Shown one piece after another: positions 14,786 to 28,211 of a stretch of DNA of 64,000 bases. The notes beneath the pieces are model-generated. The model did not search any database. It worked only from the letters and a program-made list of their open reading frames with translations, and was not told the DNA's origin. The DNA lies in NCBI RefSeq assembly GCF_003473485.1, contig NC_053049.1, positions 11,098,001 to 11,162,000 on the forward strand, in the 5' to 3' direction. The position numbers and the translations under genes were made by a program. Source of the stretch: Medicago truncatula (Eukaryota > Streptophyta > Magnoliopsida > Fabales > Fabaceae). Position 1 is the stretch's first letter; every line of letters begins with the position of its first letter.

Positions 14786-17700
14786 TTAAATGCTGTAAGT
14801 ACACTGCTTCAGCTCCAACATATCAATAGGTAGATAATCTGAGGGAAAATCACAATCTCTGATATTCTCTTTCCCTTGCTCAGGTAACAAATCACAAGGC
14901 TTAGGAGTAACTCCACTTGTGATCCCTTCAATATCATTACATGTCCATGGCTGTTTCTTAGCCTTAGCAGCCATAGTAATTGTCACATTGGAAATGCAAA
15001 TTCCAGTAAAAGGGTCATTAGAAATTCCTTCCAAATTACCAGCCATGCTCACATTATCAGCTACCATGTCTCTATAGTGGATGTTTTTGATCTCAGGTAA
15101 AGCACTGTGATTATAGTTTTTATCAGCATGTGAACCATAATTACCAGTTATCCAAAATGCCCATTTCATTGTATGCATGGTCATTTTCTTCACATATATG
15201 TCTTTCACATACCCTCCTCTCCCTACAGCTGTCTTGATTCTGATACCTGATTCGGTATGGACGGCTGTGATGTCCTCGGCTCTGACGTCTTGTATTCCGC
15301 CTGACATCTCACTTCCCAAGGCAATGGTTGCACTATAAGGTGAAATGCATGTTAACCTTCTGATCACTAGTTGTTTTGTTGGCCACCCAAATTTTATGCC
15401 ATACTCATCCCATCCACTCTTCACTGCCACACAGTCATCTCCAGAAACTATGTAGCAGTCTTCAATTTTTGTGTTTGTACATGAATCTGATGCAAGAAAA
15501 CAAGAATGGTAAATTGTTATCATCCACTCAATGCCAACATTTACATGATGCTTATTTGTTTCTTTTGGTGGAAGCAAACAAAAAGATTTAGCTTTTCAAT
15601 TATTCTTTCATTCTTGCAGACACACTTTTCTCCTTCCATCAACTTGCATTGAAAAACCAAATTTTTTCAATTCAAATCGGTGGTTAATGATTTATAAATT
15701 ATTTTTTGGTGTATTTAGTTTTATAACATTAAATACATTATTCTAAAATTGGTCTTCAGAAACTGACCTGGGTTGATACCATCAGTGTTTGGGGATCTTA
15801 TAGGAGCAATGATGGTTATGCCTTTGATTATAATATTACTGCATAGTGTTCAAAATTTTGTTATAATCCTTAAATTTGGAATAAAATTTCATAGGTGCAA
15901 TGTAATAATCTAGTAGCATAAATGTCAAATGTGATATAAAAAGTCATTAAAACATGAAAATGACATGTGATAAGAGCATAGTTACCTGCTATAAACAGGA
16001 TGAATATTCCATGATGGAGAATCAAGGAGTGTTAGATTGGAGATTTGAATATTGTCTGAGAACATTAGTTCAATCAGGTAAGGACGTGTGTACTTCAATT
16101 TTTTGTTATGAAATTGTTGCCACCAAAATGATCCTTGACCATCTATAGTGCCATTATCACCTGTCATGATTTTATTTTTATAAAGTTAATTCAGAAACAC
16201 TAACAATATTAGAATATCATTAAAATTCATAACCACTACTTTTATGATATCATTAGTAAAAAAATAACTGGCTAGATAGATCCATAATAAAATGTAATGA
16301 TGGAAAAATTTAATTAAAACACTGGTAAAATCGGAGCCGTATGATGATCATATAGCAAACTATTTTTTCCTTTTTTACTAAAAAATACTAGTAAAAATCA
16401 GTGGAAGGCACGTATGTTAGTTGATAAACTAATTTATGCGGTGATAACAAATAAATTAGTTGGTTGAATTTGAAATATTTGATAAATTAGCATTCTTTTT
16501 GGTTGATATAAAGTAAAAACTAACAATTAAACTAGTTGATAAATAGAAAATGATATAAAAAAGGTGCTTTTGATTAATATTTTTAAATTTTCAATTAAAA
16601 TAATGAATGTAAAAATGAGAGAGGAAATCATGTAAGCTCAATCATTATTTGAAATAACAAATAAAAGAATGCTATAACCTAGTGGAAAAAAAACTATAAA
16701 TTCGAGAGAGAAAAACCATTAGGAAATAGATTTACTTATGATTATAAGTTAGCATATGTTTGGTATCATGGTGAGTATATAAGAATCACGACGATCCACC
16801 ATAATTTTTTAAAAGTTACACTTTATAGTTTCTATAAAATCATGATGGATTACCGTGATTCTGACCTATCCACCGTGATATGAAACATGTACTTAGGATT
16901 TTGAATTTGCTAAAGAGAGTAAAATAAAGCATGATACATAGATTCAATGTATATTCAACTAGAGTTAGTAAACATTAGGAATTGGAATTCAAACTTTTAT
17001 GGGTAGCACATGTTTGCTGAAAATGTTACACCAACCCTAAACTACTATCTTTTTTTCATACCTGTGACAATAACATCAGTGAGGTTTGTTCCAAAAATGA
17101 GGCTGGTGTGCCTTCCAGCTGCTGCATCTCTTCCTCTACCGTAGGATGGGAGTGGTTTGATCACAGGCCACTCATTAATATCCTAAACCATTATATATTT
17201 AATACAATAGGAATGAATACCCATATGAAAGTGCCAAAAATGTGTCACATTATTGTACCATTCACAAAGTTAGTGTGTGGTTTGGTGATCATTTGTTAAA
17301 CATGCTTTTGAATAAATGTGATAATGTAAAATTGACAGATATTAGGAGTTTGTATATTGCTTTCAGGAGTTAATTAACAATTTTGCTTTGATAGCTTAGT
17401 TTTCTAGTAATAGTATGAAGCAATGAACATTGTGACAAATTTGCATATAATTTGTTGGACATATTTCCTCAATTGTAACTCAAGTGAATCCCTTGAAACA
17501 CTTTAATTTCCACTTTCATGAATTCTAGCTAAAGTACTAAATCAAGTAATAATAAATTGCAAGTTACTCTTATTTTACTTTGCATATTGACATTCAGGTT
17601 ATTCTAGTTAGAGTACTAAACCAAGAATATATTATTAATTTTCCATTAATAAAATGTTTTCTACAATACAAATTAGAGGATCAATTCCTAAAGGAAATGT

Positions 17701-19089
17701 GCCAAAAAGGGTAGATGAGTCCAATTGATTGGAACAATAAACAGTAGTTCAAGCACTACAATCAGTGGGTTATATGTTGATTTTTGTTGGTTTAAACAGT
17801 AGTTCAAACACTACAATCAATAGTTATATAAGAAATACTGAAAAATTGTGGAAAATTATATGTTGGTTTAAACATAACTTTGGTTACTATAAAATCGACA
17901 AAAAAAATTGATTTTTGTTCTTAAAAATATTTTCTGTAAATTTTAGTTTCCTAAAATGTTATAAATTGTATGCAAGTCCTGATGAAAAAAAACTAAGAGT
18001 AACAGAAAGAGAGAAAAAAAATTATTTTATTTAAAAGTAGGGACCGAAAGAATGAATTTTTTTATAAGAGCAGCTAAGAGATCTCTTCTGGCTAAACCAA
18101 AAGTTTTGGGTTCAAATTCAGTCTTGAGAATGCAAGAGTATTAAATTTCTTGATGGAGAGTTTTGCCACTCATTGCGGTCATATCCAACTCAATGAATCA
18201 GTCTTTGCAGTTGCGCGCAGAGGAATGTCCAATTCACACAATTTTTTTTTTTTTTTGTCAATTTCAGGGATAAAAAATTGATATTTTTGGTTACTTAGTA
18301 ATCAATATGGGTGAAAGAAAATTCACAAAATGAATTGTAAACCAGGCATTGGATCTCAATTTAAGGTTACTTAATTATCAAACAAAGAACATAAATAAGA
18401 GTACAAATACCTGAGAAGCAAGAAGAACAGCATCTTTGTGTAGATAAAGAGTGAAGTGACTTATAAGACTAAAGCTCCCAGTAAGCCATTTTCCAGCAGG
18501 AACATACAATTGAGACCCTCCTTCAGAAGCATTCTGACTCAAATGACTTATTGCAGATTTAAAAGCCTTTGTGTTTGATGTTTTTCCATCTCCAACACCA
18601 CCAAAATCCTTCAATGAAACACTATGTGCCCTACAATTTAGAGCACTGTACTCAAAAGAAGTACTTATAATTTTTCCTTTTCTACACTCAGTTACCTTAG
18701 AACTCATCAGTGTCACCAAAAGGAGAGCATAAACCAATTTCATTGCCTGCAAAACAAAAAAAAGCACCAATTAGTAGAAAATTAAGGTATATGTGACTCT
18801 ACAATTCTATGAAATCATAATAAATTTGACGAAATTCCAAAGTATATGTTCTACCAAAATCATGATGGCACATCATGATTCTGGTAAATCACAATGAATA
18901 CGACGAAACCATGATGACACTGTGATTTTGTTGAGGCTTTAAAAGGTAGTCTCTAAATTTATTGCCAATTCAAACATGCATGAAAGATTTGCAAGTATGA
19001 GACAAAAATGCATCTTAGAAAAGCTAGTATAACAGAAGGAAAAAGGGTCTTACATGTATCTTCATGTGAGATTTCCACAAGAGTTCCAT
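14786..19089 (-). CDS. GH28 polygalacturonase-like protein
   Basis: Six exons on the minus strand: 19054-19089, 18411-18746, 17062-17182, 15986-16160, 15768-15838 and 14786-15486, all GT-AG and in frame, 479 aa. The first exon encodes only 12 residues (MELLWKSHMKIH). It joins a hydrophobic KLVYALLLVTLMSS stretch to make a signal peptide or anchor, indicating secretion to the cell wall. A pectate-lyase-fold beta helix follows: KDFGGVGDGKTSNTKAF, then GH28 catalytic signatures SPNTDGI (Asp242), SGDDC (Asp263/264) and RIK (329-331). The usual GHG is replaced by GSE (304-306), as in the large plant clade of probable polygalacturonases with unproven activity. The likely role is hydrolysis of homogalacturonan or related pectin. 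An alternative start inside exon 2 (18743) is possible, but the exon 1 junction is clean. No breaks. Confidence 0.93.
16750..16895. mobile_element. MITE in polygalacturonase intron 3
   Basis: CATATGTTTGGTATCATGG at the left and CCACCGTGATATGAAACATG at the right form imperfect inverted ends. Internal AAGAATCACGACGATCC and ATTACCGTGATTCTGA are also inverted relative to each other. Same family as 8922-9045, with a looser relative at 18825-18945 in intron 1. Confidence 0.6.
17737..17830. repeat. Imperfect tandem duplication in a polygalacturonase intron
   Basis: AAACAGTAGTTCAAGCACTA and AAACAGTAGTTCAAACACTA recur about 53 bp apart, each followed by CAATCA(G/A)T and TTATAT. A local tandem duplication inside intron 2. 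Confidence 0.6.
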
Positions 19090-19119
19090 CCTAAGAAAAA
19101 GTTACTTTGGTATTTGTTT

Positions 19120-22100
19120 AAGGTGTATATGTGGAGAGTGAAGCAATGTTATTAAGTATATATAGGGAATGTTTATTATGGTTAATGAATTCTAAAAAAA
19201 TTAAAAAGCGGATATTTATGGATTGTTTAACAAAATAACCAATCTAAATGATTACATAATCTCTATGTATAAATAAATTGGTAAATACTAAATATAGCTA
19301 TAACCTTTACTTTAAAGTACCCAAGTTAGGGGAAAAAAGATATTGTAAAAACTGTCTTTCTTGGACATAAAACATATAGGTCCAAGATTGTTTTGGTTCT
19401 CTCTAGGAGTCATGATATACCAATAGAATGCATGTCTTTTTGTTGCTTGCAAGGCTTAAATTTTAGTTGCAACTTTGAGTATAAGTTATTTAGTTTTTCT
19501 CCAAATCCATGATTGGGTGTTTTGAATTGGAGTTTATCGGTTCAAGCATTTATTTTTATAAGAAAATGCTGACATTTAATTTAATTCATGTAATGAAGAC
19601 TGCATTTGATTTTAAGTTGACAAAAATTTAATTTTGGGTAAAAGTGGGTTTAATGTACAATAAATTGCTTTTAAATGCTTTTCCCCTAAAAATGAGTTGG
19701 ACATAAATTATAAATTAAAAACTTTGTTATGAGCATGTCCCGACAATTAAAAGGAAAATCAAAATCAAAGCTTACCATTTAAAATATTGGGACATAAACT
19801 TGATCCCTTTTAAAAAAAAAAAAAAATCAAACTTGATATTTTAGTAGTTTTTTTTGTTGTCAAATAGTCTAGTGGCTAGAACTCACACAATTTCAATCTT
19901 CTCTTTGGTGTGTCAATAGGAAAGGATAACTTAAACCTATTTCTAATCCTATCCTACTCAGCCTTTGTTATTTTTATCCTTAATTTTTGGTAGGTTAGAA
20001 TTATCCTATCATGATTAACATTAAAATTCTTATTTTGCCATCTCAATTCATCGCTCATGTTCTCTCTGACATCTACCTTCTTCCATAACTCTTCAACACC
20101 ATCTCTTCTATTCGTCATATCTATTCCCAATTTCACCCTACAATCACTTTTTTTCCCATTTGCTTAATTTTTTGTTTGTTTCAACAAATGTATCTTGTAC
20201 CAAAAAACAAAAACAAATGTATCTATTTCTGAGATCTTTCGCTCTTAGAACACTCTTTTTTACCTATTATTTTCTTTCAAACATCTCTTCAAAATCAAAC
20301 ACACACATAAAGTTGTTCAAGTTAATATCTAACTTGGAATATTGGACAAAAATTGATATTTCATAGTCACTTGTCAACACACTCAACAGTCAATTTATAG
20401 TTAAAACTATTTTTCTTTTACGAGAGGACACATGAAATAGTAGGTCATTTTCGTCATAGCTGCCGTCACATGATATGACTTACATTACGGTGAAATATTA
20501 TTAACTGCACATATGATCACCGAACTATTTCAAATGTCATTTTCTGAACCCTACTTTTTTTCGAGAGGATTTTCTTAACCTTATAGTGCACACATGTTTT
20601 TAGTTCGTAACCCAATGCCAAATGTAAAGAAAAATGCTATGTCACATGCATTTTTAACTATACATACAAAGATTTGTCTTTTGCATAATATCAAAAGAGA
20701 GACAAACATTATGCAATCAACATGGAAAGAGGGGAGCCACTGTGTGTTTGGACCCTCTACGGCCAGTATGGTGCCACATTAATTGTAGTATTATATCTTA
20801 CTGCATCATTATATTGAAACTATAAAGAAAGAATTCAAGTACTAGCCACTATGGTTAGGAATTTGTTTCCCTCGTTGATTTAAGTCATTAAAAAGTTATA
20901 AAATAGTATGCGCATAAGATGCATTTAGGGTACAATTCAACAATTTTCGATTGTTAGTTGTTAGATGAGGGTCAAACGATTCATATTCTGATTTTTTTCC
21001 TCATACGATTGAGTGAAGAGTTTAAGGTTCGAACATCAATCACTGTATATTATATGCAATGCTCCTATCAATTGAATTATGTTTAAGGAAAAATTCATAT
21101 TCTACTTTACAAATCAAATTTAAAATACATATCTTCATAAAACAACCGAAGTCTATTAGGTGCATTGATGCATGTGAGTGCAATTATTTTTATATAAAGT
21201 CCAACATTGCAACAATCTTTGTCCTTATAAAATCCATTTTCAAGTGTGAAGGGAAAACTAATGATATTATTTTTGTTTGTTGGATAAAATGTAGGTTTAT
21301 GAAAAAGTTGAGAAGGGTAGGTAATTGGGTTAGTGTGGTTGCTACTTTGGACTATTGTTGTGATGGAATATAGTTAAAGGGACCCTACCCTACACACGAA
21401 ACCCTTTATTGGAGTTCTCACTTCTATCTTAATTCTATTGGGTCTGTCGTGAATCTCTCTTACCCTTCACGTTCACGCCATTACCGACCCACTTTCATAT
21501 TCACTGAACTTTTTATCACGGGTGGTCTCACTATCTTACCTATGAATACAAAGTAATTACAATTAGAAACTATAAAGTTTAATCACTTTTTTATGGAAAC
21601 AAAATTTAAGACTAGTTCATGAATTTTAGCTCAACAGTTAAAATTGTTTGGTCGGACATCGTGATCGAGGCTCAAACCCAAACTTTATGATAAAATATAA
21701 CTATCAATTGCAAAATTTCGAGTGAGCAGAAACTAGCTACTGTAATTTATACTATTTTTTTTTTCTTTTTAAAATAACTCTATACTAATTCAGGACTAGT
21801 TTCATAATCCACAATTAAAAGTGGCAGTGCATGTTAGAATTAATCTAATGAACTAATCCCACTCTCTCGATCATGGCATGAATAATAAATAATAAACAAG
21901 GTTAATTAAACAAATATTTTTTGTCTGTAAGTGCCAATTCTTTTTAAATTAATAAATACTATTTTAATTTGATCACTAGGTACATAATTTTTTATTGTTG
22001 TTGTCGTCTCTTCATAATGGCAGTCTTCAATGAATTTGATAGAAAATGAAAACAAATGCGGGACAACAATCACTGAACAAGAGTACAAGAGAAAAAAAAT

Positions 22101-22480
22101 ACAATTTAATAAAAAAATGAGTGATTAATTTCAACTTCAAATTAAATTGATCAACACTGTCCTCAAAACAAGTAGATCATGAACAATGTCCTTAAATTTG
22201 ATTTCCTTTGCTTTAAGAAATTGACATTGAGGGAGGAACTATGTCCCTTAGCTGTGGGTTCCCACACTTTTGTAGTAGAGAATTATATATGGTCGTTTTG
22301 GCGTGTTTGAATTACACTGAGAAATGCATAAAAAATTAAGATAAAGACATAATTATAAAGGGATAAAAATGCGAAATAAGTTTGTTTGATAGATTGGACG
22401 TGTTAATTACCGTGTATGAAATGAGTATTTATAGTAAAACTATTGCATATTAGCCAAATGACATGACTACAATGTTAAAC
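19120..22480. other. Intergenic region upstream of the polygalacturonase and before the duplication
   Basis: About 3.4 kb with no supported gene. It contains a SINE tail-like piece at 19850-19890 (TTGTCAAATAGTCTAGTGGCTAG), a possible degraded tRNA-like head at 21595-21700 (TTTAGCTCAACAGTTAAAAT ... GAGGCTCAAACCC), and AT-rich filler. The first few hundred bases are the presumed polygalacturonase promoter. Confidence 0.5.
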
Positions 22481-22778
22481 CTCGGCAAAGTGATTTTCAT
22501 GTATAAAGTTTAATCGCTTATATATCGAGATCGGCTAACATGATAGTTATTTTTAGGTGTAAACAAATGTCCTCTTGCGTTGTATTATTTGTTGATCCTT
22601 GAGAAATAAGATGATGCGGCGTAAGCATCAGAGTCATGCGTGGACAGTGTCATCATTGCACTGTAAATTAGGAAATTGGCAATTAGAACTTTTTATCCGG
22701 CTTGTGATATTTGGATTTTAACTAACTATTGCTGATTCACTTACCCCGACAATAACCTTGACTTTCTCAACTACTTGA

Positions 22779-23160
22779 GTGACATCTCTTCTAATCATTA
22801 GGTCAATGTTTCATTTAAAAAACACCAGTCGAGATATCTTCTTTCATCTTGTTTATTTCCCCCTCCATTCTGATAGGTTTCATCATTTTGCCAACTTTTT
22901 AGTGGATATTCATGAAATTTGTACAAAAGATTGGAACATTAGTTTCCATCATATTCTTTACGAAGGAAATCAATGTGTCGATCTTTTAGCAAAATTTGAA
23001 GTAAATGGCGCCGAACCTTTGGTAGTTGTTCATGAACCTCTCTTGTATTTCCACCGCTATGCTTGCGGATGCTTTGGAATTGTGTCCTTTTTGAGAGACT
23101 AGTTTCCTTTTTTCGTGTTCCTTTTTTCCTTTTCTCTCTCTCTGATGTAGCCAAAAAAAA
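22779..23160 (+). pseudogene. LINE RNase H C-terminal relic (copy A)
   Basis: The frame around 22890-23102 reads the RNase H tail of plant L1-type LINEs: NISFHHILYEGNQCVDLLAKF, where a His, the EGN(Q/R)xxD(L/I)LAK pattern and a following hydrophobic region are typical. It ends FLRD and stop, followed by a T-rich tail, a CT run and an A-run near 23152, consistent with the 3' end of a LINE. Only the terminal piece remains; there is no reverse transcriptase. Confidence 0.7.
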
Positions 23161-23981
23161 AAACGTCTATAAAAGGTAATATTTAGAAAGTGCAAATCCA
23201 TGAAATCGCAGTAGAAAATCAAAGGCTTGATATTGTTGTGTTGAATTGAGAATTTTTCCTTTATAAACCAGAAAGTATTCTTGGATAATTTTGTGAATGA
23301 TCATGTACTTGTTGATAATTTTTTGTTGAAGCAAGTTGCTAGTGTGTAATCTGGGAAAATCTTAACATTTCATGCGATTAGTATGATATCATGATCTTAA
23401 CAAACAAAGCTTCTATTTCAAACGTTTTGAAACACATTTGCTACATGTTTTAGAATATTTGTGTCCTAATCCTCTTATTCCTCTCTAGTAATTCGGAATT
23501 TGGCGAAAAGAAAGTAAAGTCCGATAAAAAATTGTTATAGTTACAGTTCAAACTCCTACTCTTCTGAATGATTCGTCTTTAACTGAAACTGATTAACCAT
23601 TTGAGTTCTTGTTTAATAAATTAGACTTAATTCTTTCTTGAAACTGAAATTTAAATAGAAGCCACTATTTATCCCTTTTGAAGTATAATTCTTTTTCATT
23701 TACTTTTAATCAACAACAACTATTTATCCCTGAATTTGTCAGAAAAAACTATTTATCCCTAAAGTATAGTTCTGTACTAATTATTTTTTAAACAAATAAG
23801 GTAGCGTATACTATCTAATTATATCTTAGAGAGTGAGACACTATAATGAGAGATATGATATTATATCTCATAAAATAACGTTGATTCAGCTGACCTACAG
23901 TAATCCTTCATCAGAAAATGAAAGAAAACTTGACCAAAAAAAAAGAGGCTTATTTATACATGAGGATACAATTCAGAAAAA

Positions 23982-24275
23982 ATGGCTGAGGATACAATTC
24001 ATGTGGTGATGCTTCCATGGTCAGCATTTGGCCACTTAATACCATTTTTCAAACTTTCAATAGCCTTAGCCAAAGCTGGTGTTCATGTCTCCTACATATC
24101 AACTCCCAAGCAACTATGGACATTCCATCTGATAAGATTCAATACTTCGAACAAGCATATATAAACTCGAAAATCCAGTGAAACAATTAGTATCCAATTG
24201 GTCCCATAATTGGATAATATGTGATTGTAATCCTCATTGGATAGTGGATGTTGCACAAAAAGCTAATATGATTAG
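23982..24275 (+). pseudogene. UGT91-like glycosyltransferase pseudogene (copy A)
   Basis: Starts with an intact N-terminus: HVVMLPWSAFGHLIPFFKLS, then ALAKAGVHVSYISTPK, the acceptor-binding start of a UGT91-type flavonoid/triterpenoid glycosyltransferase. About 40 residues are then deleted, and the sequence jumps to the GACATTCCATCTGATAAGAT region (family ATxDIPxDKIQY). A frameshift and stops follow. A NWI(I)CDxNPHWIVDVAQ-like piece is still visible to about 24275. The sugar-donor (PSPG) half is absent. Not functional. The related fragment in copy B supplies the opposite half. Confidence 0.85.
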
Positions 24276-24552
24276 ACTTATTTAATCATATTTCTTCATC
24301 TTGGAATTATGCTTTACATTGAAATAAAATGGTGAGATATTATTAGATATTTGCATTAAACATGTACATACTACGGGGAGCACTTCAGTGCCTTTGTGGA
24401 GGGAAAGGCATGTGCCTTTGAACAAATGAGATATTATTTGATATTTGCATTAAATGAGAAAAAGCCGATTAAATGTGCCACGTGGATTTGCCTACTATCC
24501 AAACAACATTCAATTTATTTAATCAATTCTGTATTATTGTATCCAAACATAA

Positions 24553-24615
24553 ATCAATTCTATCAAAATCAATTATATCAGAATCAATTCTGCCAGAATC
24601 AATTTTATCCAAACC
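24553..24615 (+). repeat. 15-bp tandem repeat, about four units
   Basis: Successive variants of AATCAATTCTATCAA, each 15 bp. Because 15 is divisible by three, it yields a spurious YQNQF-type repeated peptide in one frame. It lies in a segment between the UGT and MSL1 parts that has no match in copy B. Confidence 0.75.
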
Positions 24616-25382
24616 AAACCAAACACACACTTAGTATAGTTGCAGACTTTGTACATTTTAAAACTAAAGCTTAACACGTCTTAAACGGTGTCATTCAGTG
24701 TGCTTGCTTCCAATAGCACACCATGATTTGCAATGATCTGAATTGCTTGCAGTGTTGAACTCATCTTTTCGCTGAAAGAAAGAATAATATGAGAAAAACA
24801 AGAGAGTTAAAAAGATGTACAACCAAATATGGTGGAATTAAAGGATAAAGATGTATGACATAAACAAACCAGTGCATATAACAGAACTACATAGCAAAGT
24901 GCAAAACATAGAAAACATGATAGCGGACCTTTGTTCAAAAAGTAATAAACACAACAATTAACTTTTTAGGTTTTTCCTGTTAGGTAAAGTCGGACATGTA
25001 GAGCAATCGATGTTATAAAATTCATGTTATATATTAGGTCCTAAAATAGACTATTTACCTCCCAAAAAAATTAAATGGTTTAGTTTGTTGTTTCTATGGT
25101 CTCCCTCAACCTCTATCATCATGTTAACAATCTAGGGTTTCAGAGAAAAGAACAATGTCGGCTAGGGTTTCGATAAAATAGGGCCCAATAGAAACCTAAA
25201 TGGCCCAATAGCATAGGCCCAATAACTTACTATCCAACACTTCCACTCAAACTCACGACGCAACATGACACATAGAGTGTTTGTCAAACAAAAAAACATA
25301 CTAAAAATATAAACTTTAACATATCATCAAACCTCCATACCTTGCTTCTAATAGTTTTCTATATATATATACTAGACCTTGC

Positions 25383-25402
25383 ACCCGTGCTGCCGCACGG
25401 GT
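25383..25402 (-). other. Helitron 3' terminal hairpin
   Basis: ACCCGTGC and GCACGGGT pair as a perfect 8-bp stem with a TGCC loop (plus-strand reading). It is located 7 nt inside the CTAG end. This is the expected subterminal termination signal of rolling-circle transposition. Confidence 0.88.
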
Positions 25403-25774
25403 CATATTGACAGCCAATAGAATATTCAAATAAATACAAAATAATGTGCTTTTGGTGCAAATACAATGTTAATAGTAAAAATACAATAAAAAAGGAGTTC
25501 ATGTTAGTACATTGCGAAAAATATATGAATAAGAATTGGTTAAAAAAAGAAGAGATTATACATTTTGCATGCTTTTCTAGTGCTTTCTATGAAGCACATA
25601 TTTCTCATATTGGCGTGTCCCAACGTCAGATGTGTATCATGTCCAATACCAACACAACATCAACGCTTAAATTAAATAATGAATTTTACCATTTTCTTAA
25701 ATTATTATCAGTGTCAACGCGTCTGAACTTTATAGTGTTTTTTTGAATCAGCTAATATTATTCATGTCGAGTAA

Positions 25775-26780
25775 ATGCAAGATGCAAACTCACTCGCGGC
25801 GGAAAACAATAGAATACAAATGATGCCGCATATAGACGGACACCTCCCAAAAACAAATAGAAAGGACAACCAAATAATGAGGCCGGAGTATACAGACGCG
25901 CTAAGCACCAACCGCATACCCATGCCTTACAATCCAAAAATTAAGGAGTCCGTAAATGCCAACAGCACACATAGAGAAGCTGCCAAGGCCTAAAGACCCA
26001 CCACAAAAATCCCACCTAACCAAAACAATACTCTAGCTGCCCCATTACTAACAAAGATAGGAACTGATACAATACTAATACCAGCCAAACAAAATTCAAG
26101 ACATAGGGGAAGCTGAACAGGCCGCACAGCAGGAAGAGCAATATCCATGACAGCAACACTAAAAAGCACGCTGCACACTACAGAAGCCCACTAAACATAC
26201 AATATATAAAACTAACAACCAATATATAAAAGATCCCCATGCATATCCAAAAATCAATATACATTCCTCAACATAATTATAGCAGCGATTACACTTTTCA
26301 AGTTCAAATAATAAAGATGTAGAAGATGGAATGAAATCATTTAGTTGATACAGATGAAAGTTAAAACAAAAATTTAAACAATGAAGGGGATCTAAAATTC
26401 ACTTTCCAATCCTTGACATATTAAAATTACTATCATTGGTTCCAAATTACAATTGGTTATCTTCATTGCAATCATCTAAACTTAATCAAAATTTTGCAAG
26501 TGCAAATAGAATAACATTATATAATTGGTGACTAATTGATTCCATTAACAACAATACGCCCACAACAGCAGCTGGCTGCATAAAAACTAAAAGAACCCCA
26601 CCATGAACATCACCTACTCCCCCAACATCAGCAGGCTGTGCAAACATAGACCTGGGCTGTCCACAAACCCTGCAGGAGCAAACAGAAGCTGCTAACAGCA
26701 CCCACCAACCTATACAGCACAGGTCATACCTCAGCACATCGTACATCAATCTATTGCGAGCTCGGTGGATCAAGGACACA
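25775..26780 (-). other. Helitron interior, unusual composition, no recognised gene
   Basis: This stretch is less AT-rich than the flanks and yields unmatched open frames (25990-26178 and 26486-26779 on the minus strand, 25775-25993 on the plus strand). The minus-strand peptides are Val/Leu/Cys-rich with no recognisable domain. They might be leftover captured sequence, but composition alone can explain the open frames. Confidence 0.35.
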
Positions 26781-28014
26781 TCAGGTTGTTCTTCATGGGA
26801 TAATCTTCTTCCATATTTTTACCATGGCTCTGCAACAATAATTCAATTTCTTCCAGCGCATAACTTTGCAACTAATGGTGATCCAACACCAAATCTTCAT
26901 GTTTGCAGGGAACAATAAGGAATAAGACATTAAAAAAAATCACCATATAAATTATATACATGAACAAAGCTTCATAATATAAATCAGATCAGTTTCATAT
27001 TGAGGGGCAGCACGGTCCGCTATCATCCTATAAGAACAGCAATAATCATGTTGATTACTATCTGAACCATACCGCTAGTTATTTTTTTCACATACCACAA
27101 CCTACATCTCATAACTGGAGCTTTCTAGTATATGACATATTATTATTAAGATTGTTATTAAATTGTGCTCCACGTAAAAAAAAAAAAAATTAGTTACATG
27201 TATATATAACAATGATAACCTACAAAAAATATTTCTAAGAGTTTAAAATGAAGTTACAAAAAATGAAACTCATAAGAGTTTACTCATAAACCACAAAGAC
27301 AATGAGAATTGGAAACATCATCTCTTCCCTTTCCTTTTGGTTGACTCAATAAAAGAAAAAATTCAAAAAAGCTGAATCATAAAACTATGCTTCTTATCAA
27401 ACAACACATTTACCTTTGCTTTTATGATCACAATTTCAATATATTTGTGGCCCATCATTGTTCACCATAGTCCTAAAATCTACGATTGTTATAGCAAGCT
27501 TCCAACAAAATTCCTTTGCTAATGTCTTTAATATCAATGGTCTTAACATTGTAATTGACACCTGCATTAAAAAGGCATAATTAAACTCAGCTTATATATT
27601 AAGTTAAGTTACCTTTAAACCTAAATTGTGGACAAATTACTAATTTTGAGGGGATTTGAATTCATGTTAAAAAGGCATAGACAAATCCAATGGAGAAACC
27701 TTTTCTATGGTTATTTAAATTCCATTTTAAAAGGATAAAATATTCAGAAACTTTAGGAACCACATATTGATGATTTAGGGAAGACAGTATCTACACGGCT
27801 AAAAAAACAATCTGAATAATGAATAAACAAACAAAATACCATAAAATTAATAAAATTTATGTGAAAAATAAAAAAATTTGTATTTCATTTACAAATAAAA
27901 TGGAACTCATCTAAAGTAGCATCGTAAGAATTTCAATCAGCATCGTAAGAGATTCAAAAAATTCAAAAAAACTGAAAATGGAAATTGAAAGAAAATTACC
28001 CATCGTTTTCACCT

Positions 28015-28211
28015 TCACACGTCCACGTTTTTCTTCATTGGAACTTCCGAAATTGAAAGCTTCATCGCCGGTGAAGTACTGTTTGCGGCGGCGGCGGCGG
28101 AGTCAGATCCCGCTTCTTCGTCCAACGCTTCTTCCTTTCTCATGCATACGCTTCTTTCTTCGCAGCTTCTCAAATCACTTGATCTCCTTTGCATCAGTTT
28201 CGTCACGTTGA
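28015..28211 (-). pseudogene. Possible captured host exon inside the Helitron
   Basis: On the minus strand, in the same sense as the element, a start at about 28145 opens MRKEEALDEEAGSDS followed by five alanines (GCC/GCN run) and STSPAMKLSISEVPM, ending KNVDV and stop near 28015. The GC-rich acidic/Ala-rich N-terminal character is typical of plant coding exons and contrasts with the surrounding AT-rich DNA. Helitrons often capture such fragments. The source gene was not recognised. Confidence 0.35.

Noticed and set aside
24396..24674. Repetitive YQNQ-type peptide ORF
   Set aside because: Explained by a 15-bp AT-rich tandem repeat; no promoter or homology.
25372..25402. Rho-independent-like terminator from the GC hairpin
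   Set aside because: Plant nuclear context; position 7 nt from CTAG and the A|T junction shows a Helitron end.
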